Assembly: GCA_037013685.1 (NCBI GenBank)
Contig: CM072908.1
Coordinates: 6,957,001-7,021,000, forward strand
Source of the DNA: Acridotheres tristis
Taxonomy: Eukaryota > Chordata > Aves > Passeriformes > Sturnidae
Direction of reading: 5' to 3'
Length of the DNA: 64,000 nucleotides
Positions within the stretch are counted from its first letter, which is position 1, and every line of letters begins with the position of its first letter. A program made the translations under genes and the position numbers. Below the pieces are notes generated by a model. The model was not told where the DNA came from. It made no database searches and saw only the letters and a list, made by a program, of their open reading frames with translations. Below are positions 11,146-22,720 of the stretch, piece by piece.

Positions 11146-13096
11146 TATCCATCATCCATCCATCATCCATCATCCATCATCCATCCATCATCCATCCATC
11201 CATCATCCATCCATCATCCATCATCCATCATCCATCCATCATCCATCATCCATCCATCATCCATCCATCCATCATCCATCCATCATCCATCATCCATCAT
11301 CCATCCATCATCCATCCATCATCCATCCATCATCCATCATCCATCCATCCATCCATCCATCCATCCATCATCCATCCATCATCCATCATCCATCATCCAT
11401 CCATCATCCATCATCCATCCATCATCCATCCATCCATCATCCATCCATCATCCATCATCCATCATCCATCCATCATCCATCCATCATCCATCCATCATCC
11501 ATCATCCATCCATCATCCATCATCCATCCATCATCCATCATCCATCATCCATCCATCCATCCATCCATCCATCCATCATCCATCCATCATCCATCATCCA
11601 TCCATCATCCATCCATCCATCATCCATCCATCCATCATCCATCCATCCATCCATCATCCATCCATCCATCCATCATCCATCCATCCATCCATCATCATCC
11701 ATCCATCATCCATCATCCATCCATCATCCATCCATCATCCATCCATCATCCATCCATCATCCATCCATCCATCATCCATCCATCCATCATCCATCCATCC
11801 ATCATCCATCCATCCATCATCCATCCATCCATCATCCATCCATCCATCATCCATCCATCATCCATCCATCATCCATCATCCATCCATCATCCATCCATCC
11901 TCCATCCATCACCCATCCATCATCCATCCATCATCCATCCATCATCCATCCATCCATCATCCATCCATCCATCCATCCATCCATCCATCATCCATCCATC
12001 ATCCATCATCCATCCATCATCCATCCATCCATCCATCCATCATCCATCCATCCATCATCCATCCATCATCCATCATCCATCATCCATCCATCCTCCATCC
12101 ATCACCCATCCATCATCCATCCATCATCCATCCATCATCCATCCATCCATCATCCATCATCCATCCATCCATCCATCATCCATCCATCCATCATCCATCC
12201 ATCCATCATCCATCCATCCATCCATCCATCATCCATCCATCCATCATCCATCCATCATCCATCATCCATCATCCATCCATCATCCATCATCCATCATCCA
12301 TCATCCATCCATCCATCCATCCATCCATCATCCATCCATCCATCCATCCACCCATCATCCATCATCCATCCATCCATCATCCATCCATCCATCATCCATC
12401 CATCCATCATCCATCCATCCATCCATCCATCATCCATCCATCCATCATCCATCCATCATCCATCCATCCATCCATCATCCCTCCATCCATCATCCATCCA
12501 TCCATCATCCATCCATCATCCATCCATCCATCATCCATCCATCCATCATCCATCCATCCATCATCCATCCATCCATCATCCATCCATCCATCCATCCATC
12601 ATCCATCCATCCTCCATCCATCACCCATCCATCATCCATCCATCATCCATCCATCATCCATCCATCCATCATCCATCCATCCATCCATCCATCCATCCAT
12701 CCATCCATCCATCATCCATCCATCATCCATCATCCATCCATCATCCATCCATCCATCCATCCATCATCCATCCATCCATCATCCATCCATCATCCATCAT
12801 CCATCATCCATCCATCCTCCATCCATCACCCATCCATCATCCATCCATCATCCATCCATCATCCATCCATCCATCATCCATCATCCATCCATCCATCCAT
12901 CATCCATCCATCCATCATCCATCCATCCATCATCCATCATCCATCCATCCATCATCCATCCATCCATCATCCATCCATCATCCATCCATCCATCATCCAT
13001 CATCCATCCATCCATCATCCATCCATCATCCATCCATCCATCATCCATCATCCATCCATCATCCATCATCCATCCATCCATCCATCCATCCTCTCC
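11146..13096 (+). repeat. 1.95-kb ATCC/ATC array
   Basis: An almost pure array mixing the tetramer ATCC with the trimer ATC, giving ATCCATC 7-mers and runs of tetramers. A rare variant (CCTCCATCCATCACCC) occurs four times, starting at 11,899, 12,092, 12,611 and 12,816, which points to block duplications inside the array. The unit has no stop codon in any plus frame, so three frames stay open for more than 650 codons; these are not genes. Confidence 0.98.
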
Positions 13097-14044
13097 CCAT
13101 GCAAAAACATGGATTTATTCCCTCTGTTTTCCTCTAAAATGGCAATTTCCAATCCAAAGGCAGCAGGATTTAATGCCTGGAGATTCCATGATTTTCATGG
13201 ATTTTCTCTGCTCTCCCACCCGCCCCTGCAGCTGCTGGGATTCTTCCATAACCAGGGAATTTAATGGATCTACTTTAACTTGTGCTAAATAAGGAATTCC
13301 ATCTGTTAACTCCAGATACTGAATTTTAATAAAAACTCCTGATTTTTCCCCCATCCCCAGGTTATTTAATCCCTCATTTTGTCTGGGATCTTCCCTGCAG
13401 CTCGGCCTGGCTGGGATTCCAGGCACATCCAGCCTGGAATAAATCCCAGCCATCAGGAATAGCTGACTACACCTGCTGGGCTGGGCAACAAGTGATAATC
13501 CCTGGATCAGCAAAATGGGATCCAGGATCACAAGATCAGCCTGGAAAACACTCCTCAGATTTGTGGGGAGTTCCTATTTCCTTTTTTTGGGATTTTTTTC
13601 CCTCTGGGAACGGGAACAACCCCAAATCTGGGGCTTTTCCATCACCTCGGCCCTGCAGCTGTTTCTGTTTTCCCCTCCTTATTTGTGATGCTCTCGGGCA
13701 AAGGCACCTCCTGGAAAGCCCAGAAGGAAATAATCCAAATATTCCTGCACTGGGAGGGCTGGAAAGGATCCCGTGTCCCGCCAAAAACTGGGAAAACCAG
13801 GTCAGTAAAGCCAGCAAGATCCCACAGAAAATCCAAGATGTGTTTGCTTGAAGAGTTAATAATGAATTTATTAATTAATGAACCAAATTTCCCCATTCCT
13901 CCCCAAATAAGGGGTTGGGAACGTGCTCGGTTTTATCCAACCTTGGATTGTCCCTTTGGGAAGGCGGCGCCGCTTCCAAAGCCCAAAGCTCAGGCTGGGA
14001 AATCCTGGCCAAAGAAATTCCCCAATTCCCAACATTTCCCTTCG
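13097..14044. other. Non-coding stretch, no gene seen
   Basis: Unique-looking sequence with an AT-rich patch (13,855-13,890, TTAATAATGAATTTATTAAT). No exon recognised. Confidence 0.5.
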
Positions 14045-14420
14045 CCCGGTATTTTTTCCCCTTGGGTTGGTATTTTTCCCCTTTTTTGGTATTTTTTTCC
14101 CCTTGAGTTGGTATTTTCCCCCTTTTTAAAATATTTTTCCCCTTGGGCTGGTATTTCCCCTCTTTGGTTGTTTTTTTCCCCATTGTGTTGGTATTTTCCC
14201 CCTCGACTGGTATTTTTTTCCCTTGGATTGGTATTTTTTTCTATTTGGTTGGGGTTTTTTTCCCTCTTGCATTGATATTTTTTCCCTTGGGTTCATATTT
14301 TTCCCCTTGGGTTGGTATTTTTTCCATTTGTTTTTTTTTCCCCTTTTTTTTTCCCCCTCCCTTGGGCTGATATTTTCCCCTTGGATTGGTATTTTCCCCC
14401 CTTTTCTTGTTTTTCTCCTC
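14045..14420. repeat. Pyrimidine-rich minisatellite (TTGGGTTGGTATTTTTCCCC)
   Basis: About 13 diverged copies of a unit near TTGGGTTGGTATTTTTCCCC, 25-32 bases long, with variable T and C runs. The plus strand reads as hydrophobic Phe/Pro/Trp repeats and the minus strand as Lys/Gly repeats. Neither is supported as protein. Confidence 0.9.
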
Positions 14421-14810
14421 CCTGCTGCCATTTTGGGTTTTTTGGGGTATTAATTCCATCAGTTCTGCCCCTGCAGCTCCGGCCCCTGTCCAGGAGCTCC
14501 AGGCTCCTTTGGGAAGCTCCAAGGCCGGGTTTGGAGGGTCAGGACTGGAATCAGCCCCTGGAGGGGCTGGGAAAGGGGGAATTTGGGGATTTGGGAATTT
14601 GGGGATTTGGGGCATTCCTTGATCCCCCCAGCGCAGCACTCAAAGCCGTCTCTGGTTAAGGACTCTGAGGAGCCATCCCTGGGAAATGATCCCAAAAAAT
14701 CTCTCCCCATGGGGAGGTGTCCCAAAAATCCCTCCCTGCGGGGAGGTGACACCCCCCGAGTGCCAGCAGGGTCCCCTGGGGTGGGATCAATGGAATTAGT
14801 GGGATCAATG
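14421..14810. other. Non-coding spacer
   Basis: A short GGGATTTGGGGAATTT patch lies near 14,580-14,615. There are also two near-identical 30-base blocks around 14,690-14,750 (CCCAAAAAATCTCTCCCCAT and a relative). No gene seen. Confidence 0.5.
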
Positions 14811-14995
14811 GGATGGGATGGGATGGGATGGGATGGGATGGGATGGGATGGGATGGGATGGGATGGGATCCATGGGACTGATGGGATTGATGGGATTAAT
14901 GGGATTGATGGGATGGGATCACTGGGATCAATGGGATGGGATTGATGGGGTGGGACGGGATGGGATTGGATGGGATGGGATCCATGGGATCCATG
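14811..14995. repeat. (GGGAT)n array decaying into GGGATTGAT variants
   Basis: About 11 perfect GGGAT copies from 14,811 to about 14,868, followed by diverged copies with inserted CCAT and TGATT. Same family as the array at 10.7 kb. Confidence 0.92.
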
Positions 14996-15689
14996 GGGAC
15001 TGAGGAGTTTAGCTGTGGGAATTGCTCTGGGAATTCTCTGCCCTCACCTTCACAAATCCCACCCTGCCCAGGTGATTTTGGGATCTGCACCCCTGGACTT
15101 TGTTCCAAGGGACAAGGGGGTGACAAAGTCACTCTTTCCCTTTTCCAGGATACAACCCCCCCCAAATCCTGGCTCTGAGCCACTCCAAGCTGCAAACACA
15201 CACAAAACACCCCTCCCCTCCCAAAGCTTTGTCATTTTTGTCTGAATTAAATCAATTTAATTAAATTTTGTCCGAGGTGCTCTCACAGGTCCTGGGAGTT
15301 TTCTGGGAGAAGCCAAAGCTGCTCAGTTCCACCCAAATTTGCTCGGCCCTGTTCCCTCCGTCTGGGACAGGGTCTGGAGGGGCAAAATGAGGGGAACCAA
15401 ACCGGGTTTGGGCCTGGATTTGGGGATTTTCCAGGTTTTCCATCCCCTGCCCCTCTCCATGGGATGCTCAGGGAGTTCTTCCCTTCCATCCTCTCATTCC
15501 GGCAGCATAGGGCTGAGATCCAGGGAAAGGAGAGGCAAAAGTAAAATAGAATAAACCCTAAAATAAAATAAAACCTAAACTAAAATAAATCCATCAAAGC
15601 CTATTAAGCAGAATTGCTCTGTGCAAACCTAATTGACCACGAGGGAGCTCTGGGACAGGAAGGGCCATAAATCGGGATTTTAACAGTGG
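14996..15689. other. Non-coding stretch, no gene seen
   Basis: Unique-looking sequence; AAAATAAA-rich patch near 15,540-15,590. No coding signal. Confidence 0.5.
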
Positions 15690-16500
15690 CAGGCAGGGGG
15701 GAAAGGGAAAAGGAGGAAAAGGGAGAGAGGTAAAAGAGAGAGGGGAAGGAGAGCTGTCAGAGGGGAAAAAAAAGGGAAAAGGGGGACGGAAAAGGGAGAG
15801 GGGAAAGGAAAAGGGACAGGGGAAAGAAAAAAGTGGGAATGAAAATGGTCAGGAGTGAAGGAAAAAGGAAAAGGGAGACAGAAAAGGGATGGGAGGAAGG
15901 AAAAGGAGAAAGGTAAGAGAAAGGGAGAGGGGGAAGGAAGCTGGAGAGAGAGGGAAGGGAAAGGAAGAAAGGGAAAGGGAAAGGAGGGAAAGGGAAAGGG
16001 AAAGGGAAAGGGAAAGGGAAAGGGAAAGGGAAAGGGAAAGGGAAAGGGAAAGGGAAGAAAAAAAAGGGGGAGTGAAAATGGTCAGCAGAGAAGCAAAAGG
16101 AAAAAAGAAGGGAGGAAGGAAAAAGGAGAGGGGGAAAGAAACGGGAGAGAGAGAGGGAAGGGAAAGGGATGGGGGGAAGGAAAATGGTCAGAGGGGAAAG
16201 AGGGAAAGAAAAGAGATATGGGAAAGAGAGGAAGGAAGGAAGGAAGGAAGGAAGGAAGGAAGGAAGGAAGGAAGGAAGGAAGGAAGGAAGGAAGGAAGGA
16301 AGGAAGGAAGGAAGGAAGGAAGGAAGGAAGGAAGGAAGGAAGGAAGGAAGGAAGGAAGGAAGGAAGGAAGGAAGGAAGGAAAAGGGAGGGAGAAGAAAAA
16401 GGAGAGGGGGGATGAAAAAAGAGAAGAGAGGGAAAGAGAGAAGGAAGGAAAATGAGAAAAGGGAATGGAAAGGAGAGAAGGGAATGGAAAGAAGGAAGGG
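15690..16500. repeat. Polypurine tract with GGGAAA and GGAA microsatellites
   Basis: About 800 bases that are almost entirely A/G on the plus strand. It includes a (GGGAAA)n block (about 15,975-16,055) and a perfect (GGAA)n block of about 38 copies (16,229-16,381). Frames read as Lys/Glu/Arg/Gly repeats and are artefacts. Same strand polarity as the polypurine array at 2.0 kb. Confidence 0.95.
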
Positions 16501-16609
16501 AAGTTTGATGTTTGTGGGGCTCGCTCGAGGCCCGGCCGGGCCGGCGCTGCCCAGAAGGAGCCGAGCGCAGCATATGGCGCAGAGAGCGGCCCGGGGGGGA
16601 CACGGCAGC

Positions 16610-16960
16610 CCCCGGTGCTGTAAGGAGCTATTTATTCCTCCCCCTGCAGATGTCCGTGAATGCGGCAGGAGCAGGGGGAGCAGATCTTTGGGCTCGGGGA
16701 GGGAGAAGCAGCGCTCCTTCCTTTTACCATGCTGTTGTCTGGCTTGATCTTGTCACTCCAAAGGGCCCCATTCAGAGGTATTCATGCATCTGCCTCGGGG
16801 GGACAATGGCAGCTCAGTTTATAAACTGTCTGTCCAGTTGCCTGCGGCCTTTAGTCCTTTTGTTTTCGCCCCTCTTAATAAACTTTTTGGGGGAGTTCAT
16901 CAATACGCTTGAATAGCTGATGTTCTCATTCTCAGGGAGGGGAAGAACAGAAGGGCTCGG
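16610..16960. promoter_or_regulatory. Candidate conserved non-coding block, PAX7 intron 4
   Basis: Composition changes abruptly from simple repeats to non-repetitive sequence of balanced composition with homeobox- and TATA-like AT islands, such as GAGGTATTCATGCATCTGCC, CAGTTTATAAACTGT (a palindrome) and CTTAATAAACTTTTT. This texture, in the intron of a developmental transcription factor, suggests an enhancer. Conservation was not tested. Confidence 0.5.
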
Positions 16961-17149
16961 AGAAGGGTTTGGGTTTTTTTTTTATTTTTAACAGAGGTGG
17001 GGGTTGCGGGGTTTTGCCCCTTAAAGGAGAAGCGAGGCTTGAAAAGCATCAGAATAAACCCGTTAGAAAAAACAAACCCACCAAAAAAAAAAAAAAATCT
17101 GAGTCCACCCCAAACAAAACCGCTACTGAAAAGGCACGGGGAAATGCGC

Positions 17150-17810
17150 AACATTTAATTGCCCCCCAAACTCCACCCCAAAGCAATTTTCGTCCTGCCG
17201 GCAGAATTGAGACGATCCCCGACTAATTTTACAGCTCTGCAAATATCGCGGGCAGGGGGATTGGGAAGGAATTTCGGAGAGCAGCCTCATTTCCAGGGGA
17301 TTTAGGGCCGGGAGCCGCCTCTAACCTTTCCCCCTCCTGTCCCCCCTTCCCCCGGCACTCGCAGCAAGCGCAGCCCGGTGGATCCATTCCCCCCACGCCC
17401 CCAAACCCCCGGGAGGATCCCAAACCCCCGAGTCCCCTCCGGAGCCCTCCCCTCGCCTGGCGCCTCCTTTGTAGCCGAGCCCGGGGCAGGGGGGGGCTCG
17501 GGGCTGCCCCTATTTCCAAGGCACGGTCCCCTCCCCGTGCCGGCTCCCTCTGTCCTCCCTTGATTTCTCTTTTAAGGCGTTGATTTTCCTGGCAGCGCCT
17601 TCTCCCTCCCCGCGGAGCCGCCTCGGAGCGGGGCCGAGCCGCCCCCTCCCCAGCGCTGCCTCCCCGGGCAGCCCCCAGCGGCTCCCGCTCAGCGCTTCAA
17701 GGCCCTAATGAGTGTTGACAAGTTTAATGAGTTTGTTTTAAAGAGGAAAAAACTGGTCAAGTCGAGATTTCCGAGTCAAATCCATTAGGGGATCCCATTG
17801 AAACCTCTCA
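17150..17810. promoter_or_regulatory. Candidate conserved non-coding blocks
   Basis: Two AT-rich islands, 17,150-17,240 (CATTTAATTGCC, GACTAATTTTACAG) and 17,700-17,800 (CCCTAATGAGTGTTGACAAG, CAAATCCATTAGGGG), flank very GC-rich sequence. TAAT cores are typical homeodomain half-sites. No coding signal. Confidence 0.4.
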
Positions 17811-18850
17811 CAGCGGAGCGGCCAGCGCAGGGGCAGCGCCCCAAAATGGGGACCCCGCTCCCCGGCCGGGCTAACGCTGCCCCGGGAGGGACCCCGAGCA
17901 GGAGGGAAGGGGGAAACTCATCCCAAAAAAACCCCAAATCCACCCTGGCTGCGGAAGAGGAGCCAGAACCTCGCGGAACCTCCTCCTTTTCTGGAGGAAA
18001 TTTCATTAAAGCGCCCGCTGTGCCCCCCGCCCCCTTTCCCCCCCCCCCCGTGCCGCCGGTGTTCGCGGCTCCCCCCGCGCTCCCCGTGCGCGAACAGCCC
18101 CGCGGAGGTCACGGCGAGTCAGGCAGTCTGACTCGGTGAACTCTGAGCCGGGCGATCAGGGGAGGGAGGGGAGAGGGGGGGCTTCTCCTTTTTCAATTTC
18201 GCCACTTCCTAGGTCTCTCCATTGTTCCAATTCCAAACAGCTGCTGGTGCTAATCTTGCGCTTATTTGCAATCGGGGAGGAAGAAATACCCGCGCCCCGG
18301 AGCGCGCCGAGATTGGCGCTGCCCGCCGAGCCCCGAGCCCGGGGAGGGACGGGGGGGACAAAAGAGAGCCGGGTTATTGAACTCGGTTTGACTCGGAGCC
18401 CCTCGGGTCCCGCTCAAGCCCAAAGCCGGGGCAGAAATGCAGAGAAATGGGGCTCGCAGGTAGCACCGCGCCCCTCCAAGCCGGACCCGAGGGGGTTTTT
18501 TTATTCTTCCCAAAGGTTAAACTCCTCCATCCACTCCGAGTCTGGGGGGAAAAGCCGAGCGGGGGCGAGCTGGGAGCGAAAGGAGCGGCCACAAAAGCCC
18601 GGTTGGAGGCGAACCTGGGGAGCTGCGCCCGCGAGGGTTTGGCTCGAGCTGGCTCCGGAGGATTTTATTATTTTTAAGCTGTTATTAAGAGGGGATGGAG
18701 AAATTAAAGGGCTGCAGGAACTTCGTGCCAGAGGAACCATCCCGCTGGCACGTGTGGAGGTGGGGGAGCTCTGCCCGGCTCGGGCGGCGGGGGATCCTCT
18801 TTAACTCATTTATTGCCCTAATTAACAGGGCCAGGGGTGCCGGGAAACCA
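17811..18850. other. GC-rich, CpG-rich intronic sequence with AT islands
   Basis: CpG-dense sequence without a recognised exon. The islands at 18,215-18,290 (CCTAGGTCTCTCCATTGTTC, with an ATTGTT SOX-type word) and 18,790-18,835 (CTCATTTATTGCCCTAATTA) may be regulatory. The open frames overlap on both strands and have no family resemblance. Confidence 0.45.
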
Positions 18851-19069
18851 TTCCAGGCCGCTGGGCACCCCGAGGGAGGGCAGGGAATCACCCCTGAGCA
18901 GCAGAACCCCCCAGAAACCCAAACCTGTGCCAAGAACCCCCAAAGCCGGACTCCCCAAACTGCCGGGGGTGGCCCCACGCGTGTCGGGGCCGTTTTTTGG
19001 GGGGTTTCCCGACGTGCCCGGGGGAGCCCATCAGCCGCGGCTGCTCCTGCCTGGCCCGCAGCCTCTCGG

Positions 19070-19200
19070 GGCCTTTATTGGTTTACCGAGGTGTTAATCC
19101 CCTCACAATCGAGTTGTCTGACCACGGAGCCCCGTCTCTATTCTTGTTTACATCTAATTACGGCGCTGGAACGCCACTTCCCTTCCCACCCTCCCTCTCC
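19070..19200. promoter_or_regulatory. Candidate conserved non-coding block
   Basis: A compact AT-richer stretch (GGTTTACCGAGGTGTTAATC, TTGTTTACATCTAATTACGG) inside CpG-rich sequence. It contains a TGTTTAC forkhead-type word and a TAATTA homeodomain core. Assigned as regulatory by texture only. Confidence 0.45.
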
Positions 19201-19599
19201 TCCAGATTCCAGCCCCAGCTCCCATTCCAGCCCTTTCCAGCAGGTTAAAGCCCCCTCGCAAGATAATTCCGGCCGGCTGGAATTTCCGAGGGCTGCGAAA
19301 ACGGAGTTTGGGCAAAGCACGAAGGGGTTTGGGCGCCCAAAAAATTCTCAGCACACCCCAGAAAAGCTGGGTTTGGGAGCACCTCGGGGCTCCCCGTGCC
19401 GGTGTCAGCGGCATCTCCGAGCTCCCCTTAATTCAATTAATTCAATTAAAGGCCGTCACCCCAGGAAACGGCCGGAGATGCGGCCGGGCGGGCCGGGAGC
19501 TGCGCTAACAAAGAGCTTTTGAGCGCGGAGGGCGCGGGGACCCCCCGGCCCCGCGTGTCCCCCGCACCGGCGGCTCCGGGGTTAAACCCGCAGCGAGCT

Positions 19600-19830
19600 C
19601 CGCGCCTCGGCTGCGATAGCGTCTCAGCCCTGGGGCCATTCCTCTAAATCAATTTTCAAAACAATCAGTTTAGGGGCTTTTAATTAAGCTTTAAACCGGC
19701 GGTTAAAAATAGCAGTTTACTTCTTTGGGATGCAAACGAAGCGAGCGTAAAAATAAATCAGAGAGACGGGGCCCGCTGCCTTTTGGGATTCGGGGAGACG
19801 CAGATTAAACACGTCCCAAGATTACAAGGA
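19600..19830. promoter_or_regulatory. Candidate conserved non-coding block
   Basis: Contains AAATCAATTTTCAAAACAAT, then TTTTAATTAAGCTTTAAACC and AAAAATAAATCAGAGAG, set in CpG-rich flanks. TTAATTAA and ATCAATT words fit homeodomain/PBX-type sites. No exon features. Confidence 0.45.
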
Positions 19831-21120
19831 TTTCCCCCCCCCTCTTTCTTTTAACACTTATTCTCTCTCGCAGCAGCTGCTCTTTCCCTGCCAGGCACCG
19901 AACTGTCCGCAGGACCGGGAATGCGAAGGTGGAAAAACCAAAGGTTCCCAGCCCAGCAGGTTCAGCACCTTTCCCTCCACATCATGAAACGCAAATAATG
20001 TTAAAAAAAAAAAAAAAAAAAAATTAAAAAATTAAACTCGTCTCTCCAGCTGCGTTTATGGCAAGGAGGAAAATCCTCTGAGCGCGGAGACGCGAGCGCC
20101 GCAAACTCAGCCCGCTCCCCGCCAGGATGAATTTCGCTTAAGAAGCCGAATTTAGGCTCCTTTGTAGTTTTAAAGCGGATCCTCCGGGTTCTGCCCCGCT
20201 CCCGGCAGCCGCTCCCTTTGTCTCGGACTCCCCCGCTCGCACGGCCCGGCCCGGTTCCAGCACCTTTAAATCCCTTAAGCCGGAGCGGGTTTGGGGCTCC
20301 TGGGCCGGGCTCAAACGCAGCTCCTCGCCCCAAAAGCGGCTCTGTGGAGGCTCCGCTGCGCCGCGCTGATTAAAGAGTAATTAAGGATGGCGGGATTCCT
20401 GCGGAGCGGATTTCTCCGCAGGTGACCCCGGCAAGTGACGGGCGGAGCTGGGATCGCTCCGGGCCGGGTTGAGCGGGGGCTCGGGGTCGCTCTGGGGTGG
20501 CTTTTCCTCCCTGCCGGCCCCATTGGGGGTTTCACCCCTTCCCCACCCTCCGAACCCCCAATTCCCGGCCGAACCACGACAGCGAGCGCGGCTCCGCGCC
20601 CGAGACCTTGACCCGGCTTGGGGACAAAATCTGGGTCCGGCCGCTAGGGTGGAGATTTCCCCCTGCCCCCCAAACTTTGGGGTGAGGCTCTCTGGGGGTC
20701 ACAGCAGGCACAGAACGGCGGGGGGGGGGGCGGAGAACTCCTGCACCTTCCCCGCGCCCCCAAGGAGCGCGGTTTGGGGTTTTCCTCCTTTTCCCCCCTC
20801 TCCCAGCGGGAAGAAGGCGCCAAATTCCCCATGGGGACGGGCGGAGAGGATCTTTCAAGAAAATTAAACGACACCATAAGGGGAAAAACACCACGAGAGG
20901 CAAAATAAACCCCAAAAAAACCACAAAAACACGAACGGGATGCGGTGGGGTGGGAGAGAGAGCGAGAGCTTCGCCCGGGATGGGGAGGGAGAAAAACCTT
21001 TCCCAGACGGATCCAACCCTCCCCAACCTCTCTCCCGTCCCTTCCGCGCTACTTTCAGGGACTTTCCGCCGCTTTTTTCCGCCGCCGCTTCCCCGAGCAT
21101 CCCCCCCGCTCCCGGAGCTC
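19831..21120. other. GC-rich intronic sequence with poly-A and poly-G runs
   Basis: Contains an A run (about 20,001-20,022), a G run (about 20,720-20,730) and a small AT island near 20,365-20,400 (GATTAAAGAGTAATTAAGG). No coding exon recognised. Confidence 0.45.
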
Positions 21121-21124
21121 CTTC

Positions 21125-21510
21125 CCCCCCTTCAGATCTCAGCGTGTTTGCTCTTGACTTCATCCACTAAGTCAATAGTTTGGAGATGCCCTCATCCTCA
21201 GAGGCCCGAGCCCCCCGTGTCCCCTCCCTGTTTTCTGCGGCGGATAATGGCAGCCTTTTGTCGTGTAATCAAGCTCCCGAGGGGTTGGGAGACAGATATA
21301 GATTCTTGGCATTTGTCGGTGAAAATGAAAGCTGGATTAGGCAGAGGCGGCTGCACACTCCATGGTAAAGGACAACAACTATTCCCCCATTGAAAGTCCC
21401 ATTCTGGTTTGGTTATTTTATCTCTAAAAGTTGTTTGTATTTCTAAAGTGGCCATTGAGGCACTTAGAAAGTGTAGCAAGCTGTAAAGCCGCGCTCGCCA
21501 TGAAAGGCGG
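21125..21510. promoter_or_regulatory. Candidate conserved non-coding block, about 380 bp
   Basis: A long non-repetitive block of balanced composition with many AT-rich words: CTAAGTCAATAGTTTGGAG, CGGATAATGGCAGCCTTTTG, CCATTGAAAGTCCCATTCTG, GGCCATTGAGGCACTTAG. It contrasts sharply with the CpG/polypurine flanks. This is one of the best enhancer candidates in intron 4 by eye. Confidence 0.5.
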
Positions 21511-22590
21511 GCGCACAAAAAGGACCGGGGTTAAGGGGAGAAAACAGAGCGGGGAGAAAAAAAATACGCGCGGAAAGAAAAAAAAAAAATACAGGGGGGA
21601 GAGAGAGGAGAGGGACGGCAAAAGAGTTTAGAAAAGATCAAATTCAACCGGGGAGAAAGTTTTAAATCGCCGAGAAAACTCGCGGAGAGGCGGCAGAGGA
21701 GCGAGGCTGCGGCGCCGCTTTTGCCCTTCCCAGTGGAAATTTTGGATCCCAAAATTTCGGGTTCCCTGCGGATTTGGGGGGGGAATGTTTTTTGCTCCTC
21801 GCGTTTGAGTCCCGGGCCCGGCCCTCTCCCAGCTCGGCGCCGGGGTTGTTTCATCCCTTGGGAATTGATCCCAGCCGAGGAATCCCCGCTTCATTCCCTG
21901 GCAGAGCTTGGCCGAACCGGGCGAAAATTGGGGAAATTCTCCCTCTCTGCTCCGTGAACCTGGGAGCGTTTTCCCTTGGGGATCGCGGGGATTCTGGAGT
22001 TATTTTTACATCATTTTCCCCCCCAGAAAACATCCTTTGGGTTTCACCACCCGAGGTTGCGCCGTCTCTTCCTTTTTCCATCACCTTCCCCACCCCCCGC
22101 GGTGAATTTGGGATGGCAAAAACCGCCTGGTTTGGTTTGTTTATTCAAAAAAAAAACCAAAAAAAACAAAAAAAACAAACAACCAAAAAAAAAGAAACAA
22201 CCCCAAAACAAACTGGCAAAACAAACCGTTTGTCAAAGCCTGCAAACTTTCCTCCTCCTTTTGCCGAAGTTTTCGGGCGTGGAAATCGCCGCGATCCCGC
22301 TGCGAGCACAGCGAGCCCCGCGCGGGGGAGGGTTTGCGGCTGGAAGGAGATTAAGGGGAAAAAACTCCGGGAAAAAAAAAAAAAAAGCAATGGAGCAACC
22401 AGGTACAACCCAAATATCCGCATTCCCAGCGAGGGAAAAGGGGGGGAGGAAAGCTTCAAATAGCTCAATTTGCTGCTTTTTAGCATCAAACAGCATCTTC
22501 TGCGGGAGTGGCGACGGAATTTCAAAATAATTAAGTCGCCACACGGGGAAAAAAAAAAAAATAAAATCACGGATCCCTCTGGAAAGCGCC
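21511..22590. other. Intronic sequence with A-rich simple runs
   Basis: Contains A/AAC-rich low-complexity patches (about 22,146-22,215 and 22,369-22,386). No gene. Confidence 0.5.
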
Positions 22591-22720
22591 GGCCTGGCGC
22601 TGAACGCGAGATAAATATGAGTGAATAAATAGAAATATTCCTTTATAATCAGCAGCGGCCGCCGCTCCCCGGTTTATTAGGGCCGTGCGGAGTTGGGGGT
22701 CATTAATTGAGGCCCCCCCG
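22590..22720. promoter_or_regulatory. Candidate conserved non-coding block
   Basis: AT-rich island (GATAAATATGAGTGAATAAA, TTCCTTTATAATCAGCAGC, GGTTTATTAGGG) next to CpG-rich sequence. Regulatory by texture only. Confidence 0.4.

Noticed and set aside
10967..13292. Three overlapping plus-strand open frames of 669-767 codons rich in Ser, Ile, His and Pro
   Set aside because: They are translations of the ATCC/ATC array, which has no stop codon in any plus frame. Peptides are pure repeat and all three frames are equally open.
15855..16747. Lys/Glu/Arg/Gly-rich frames near 16 kb
   Set aside because: Polypurine and (GGAA)n translation; no domain and no conserved start.
18136..19522. Plus-strand frames of 222-275 codons in the CpG-rich part of intron 4
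   Set aside because: No domain, no splice-bounded conservation, and competing antisense frames; GC-rich sequence simply has few stops.
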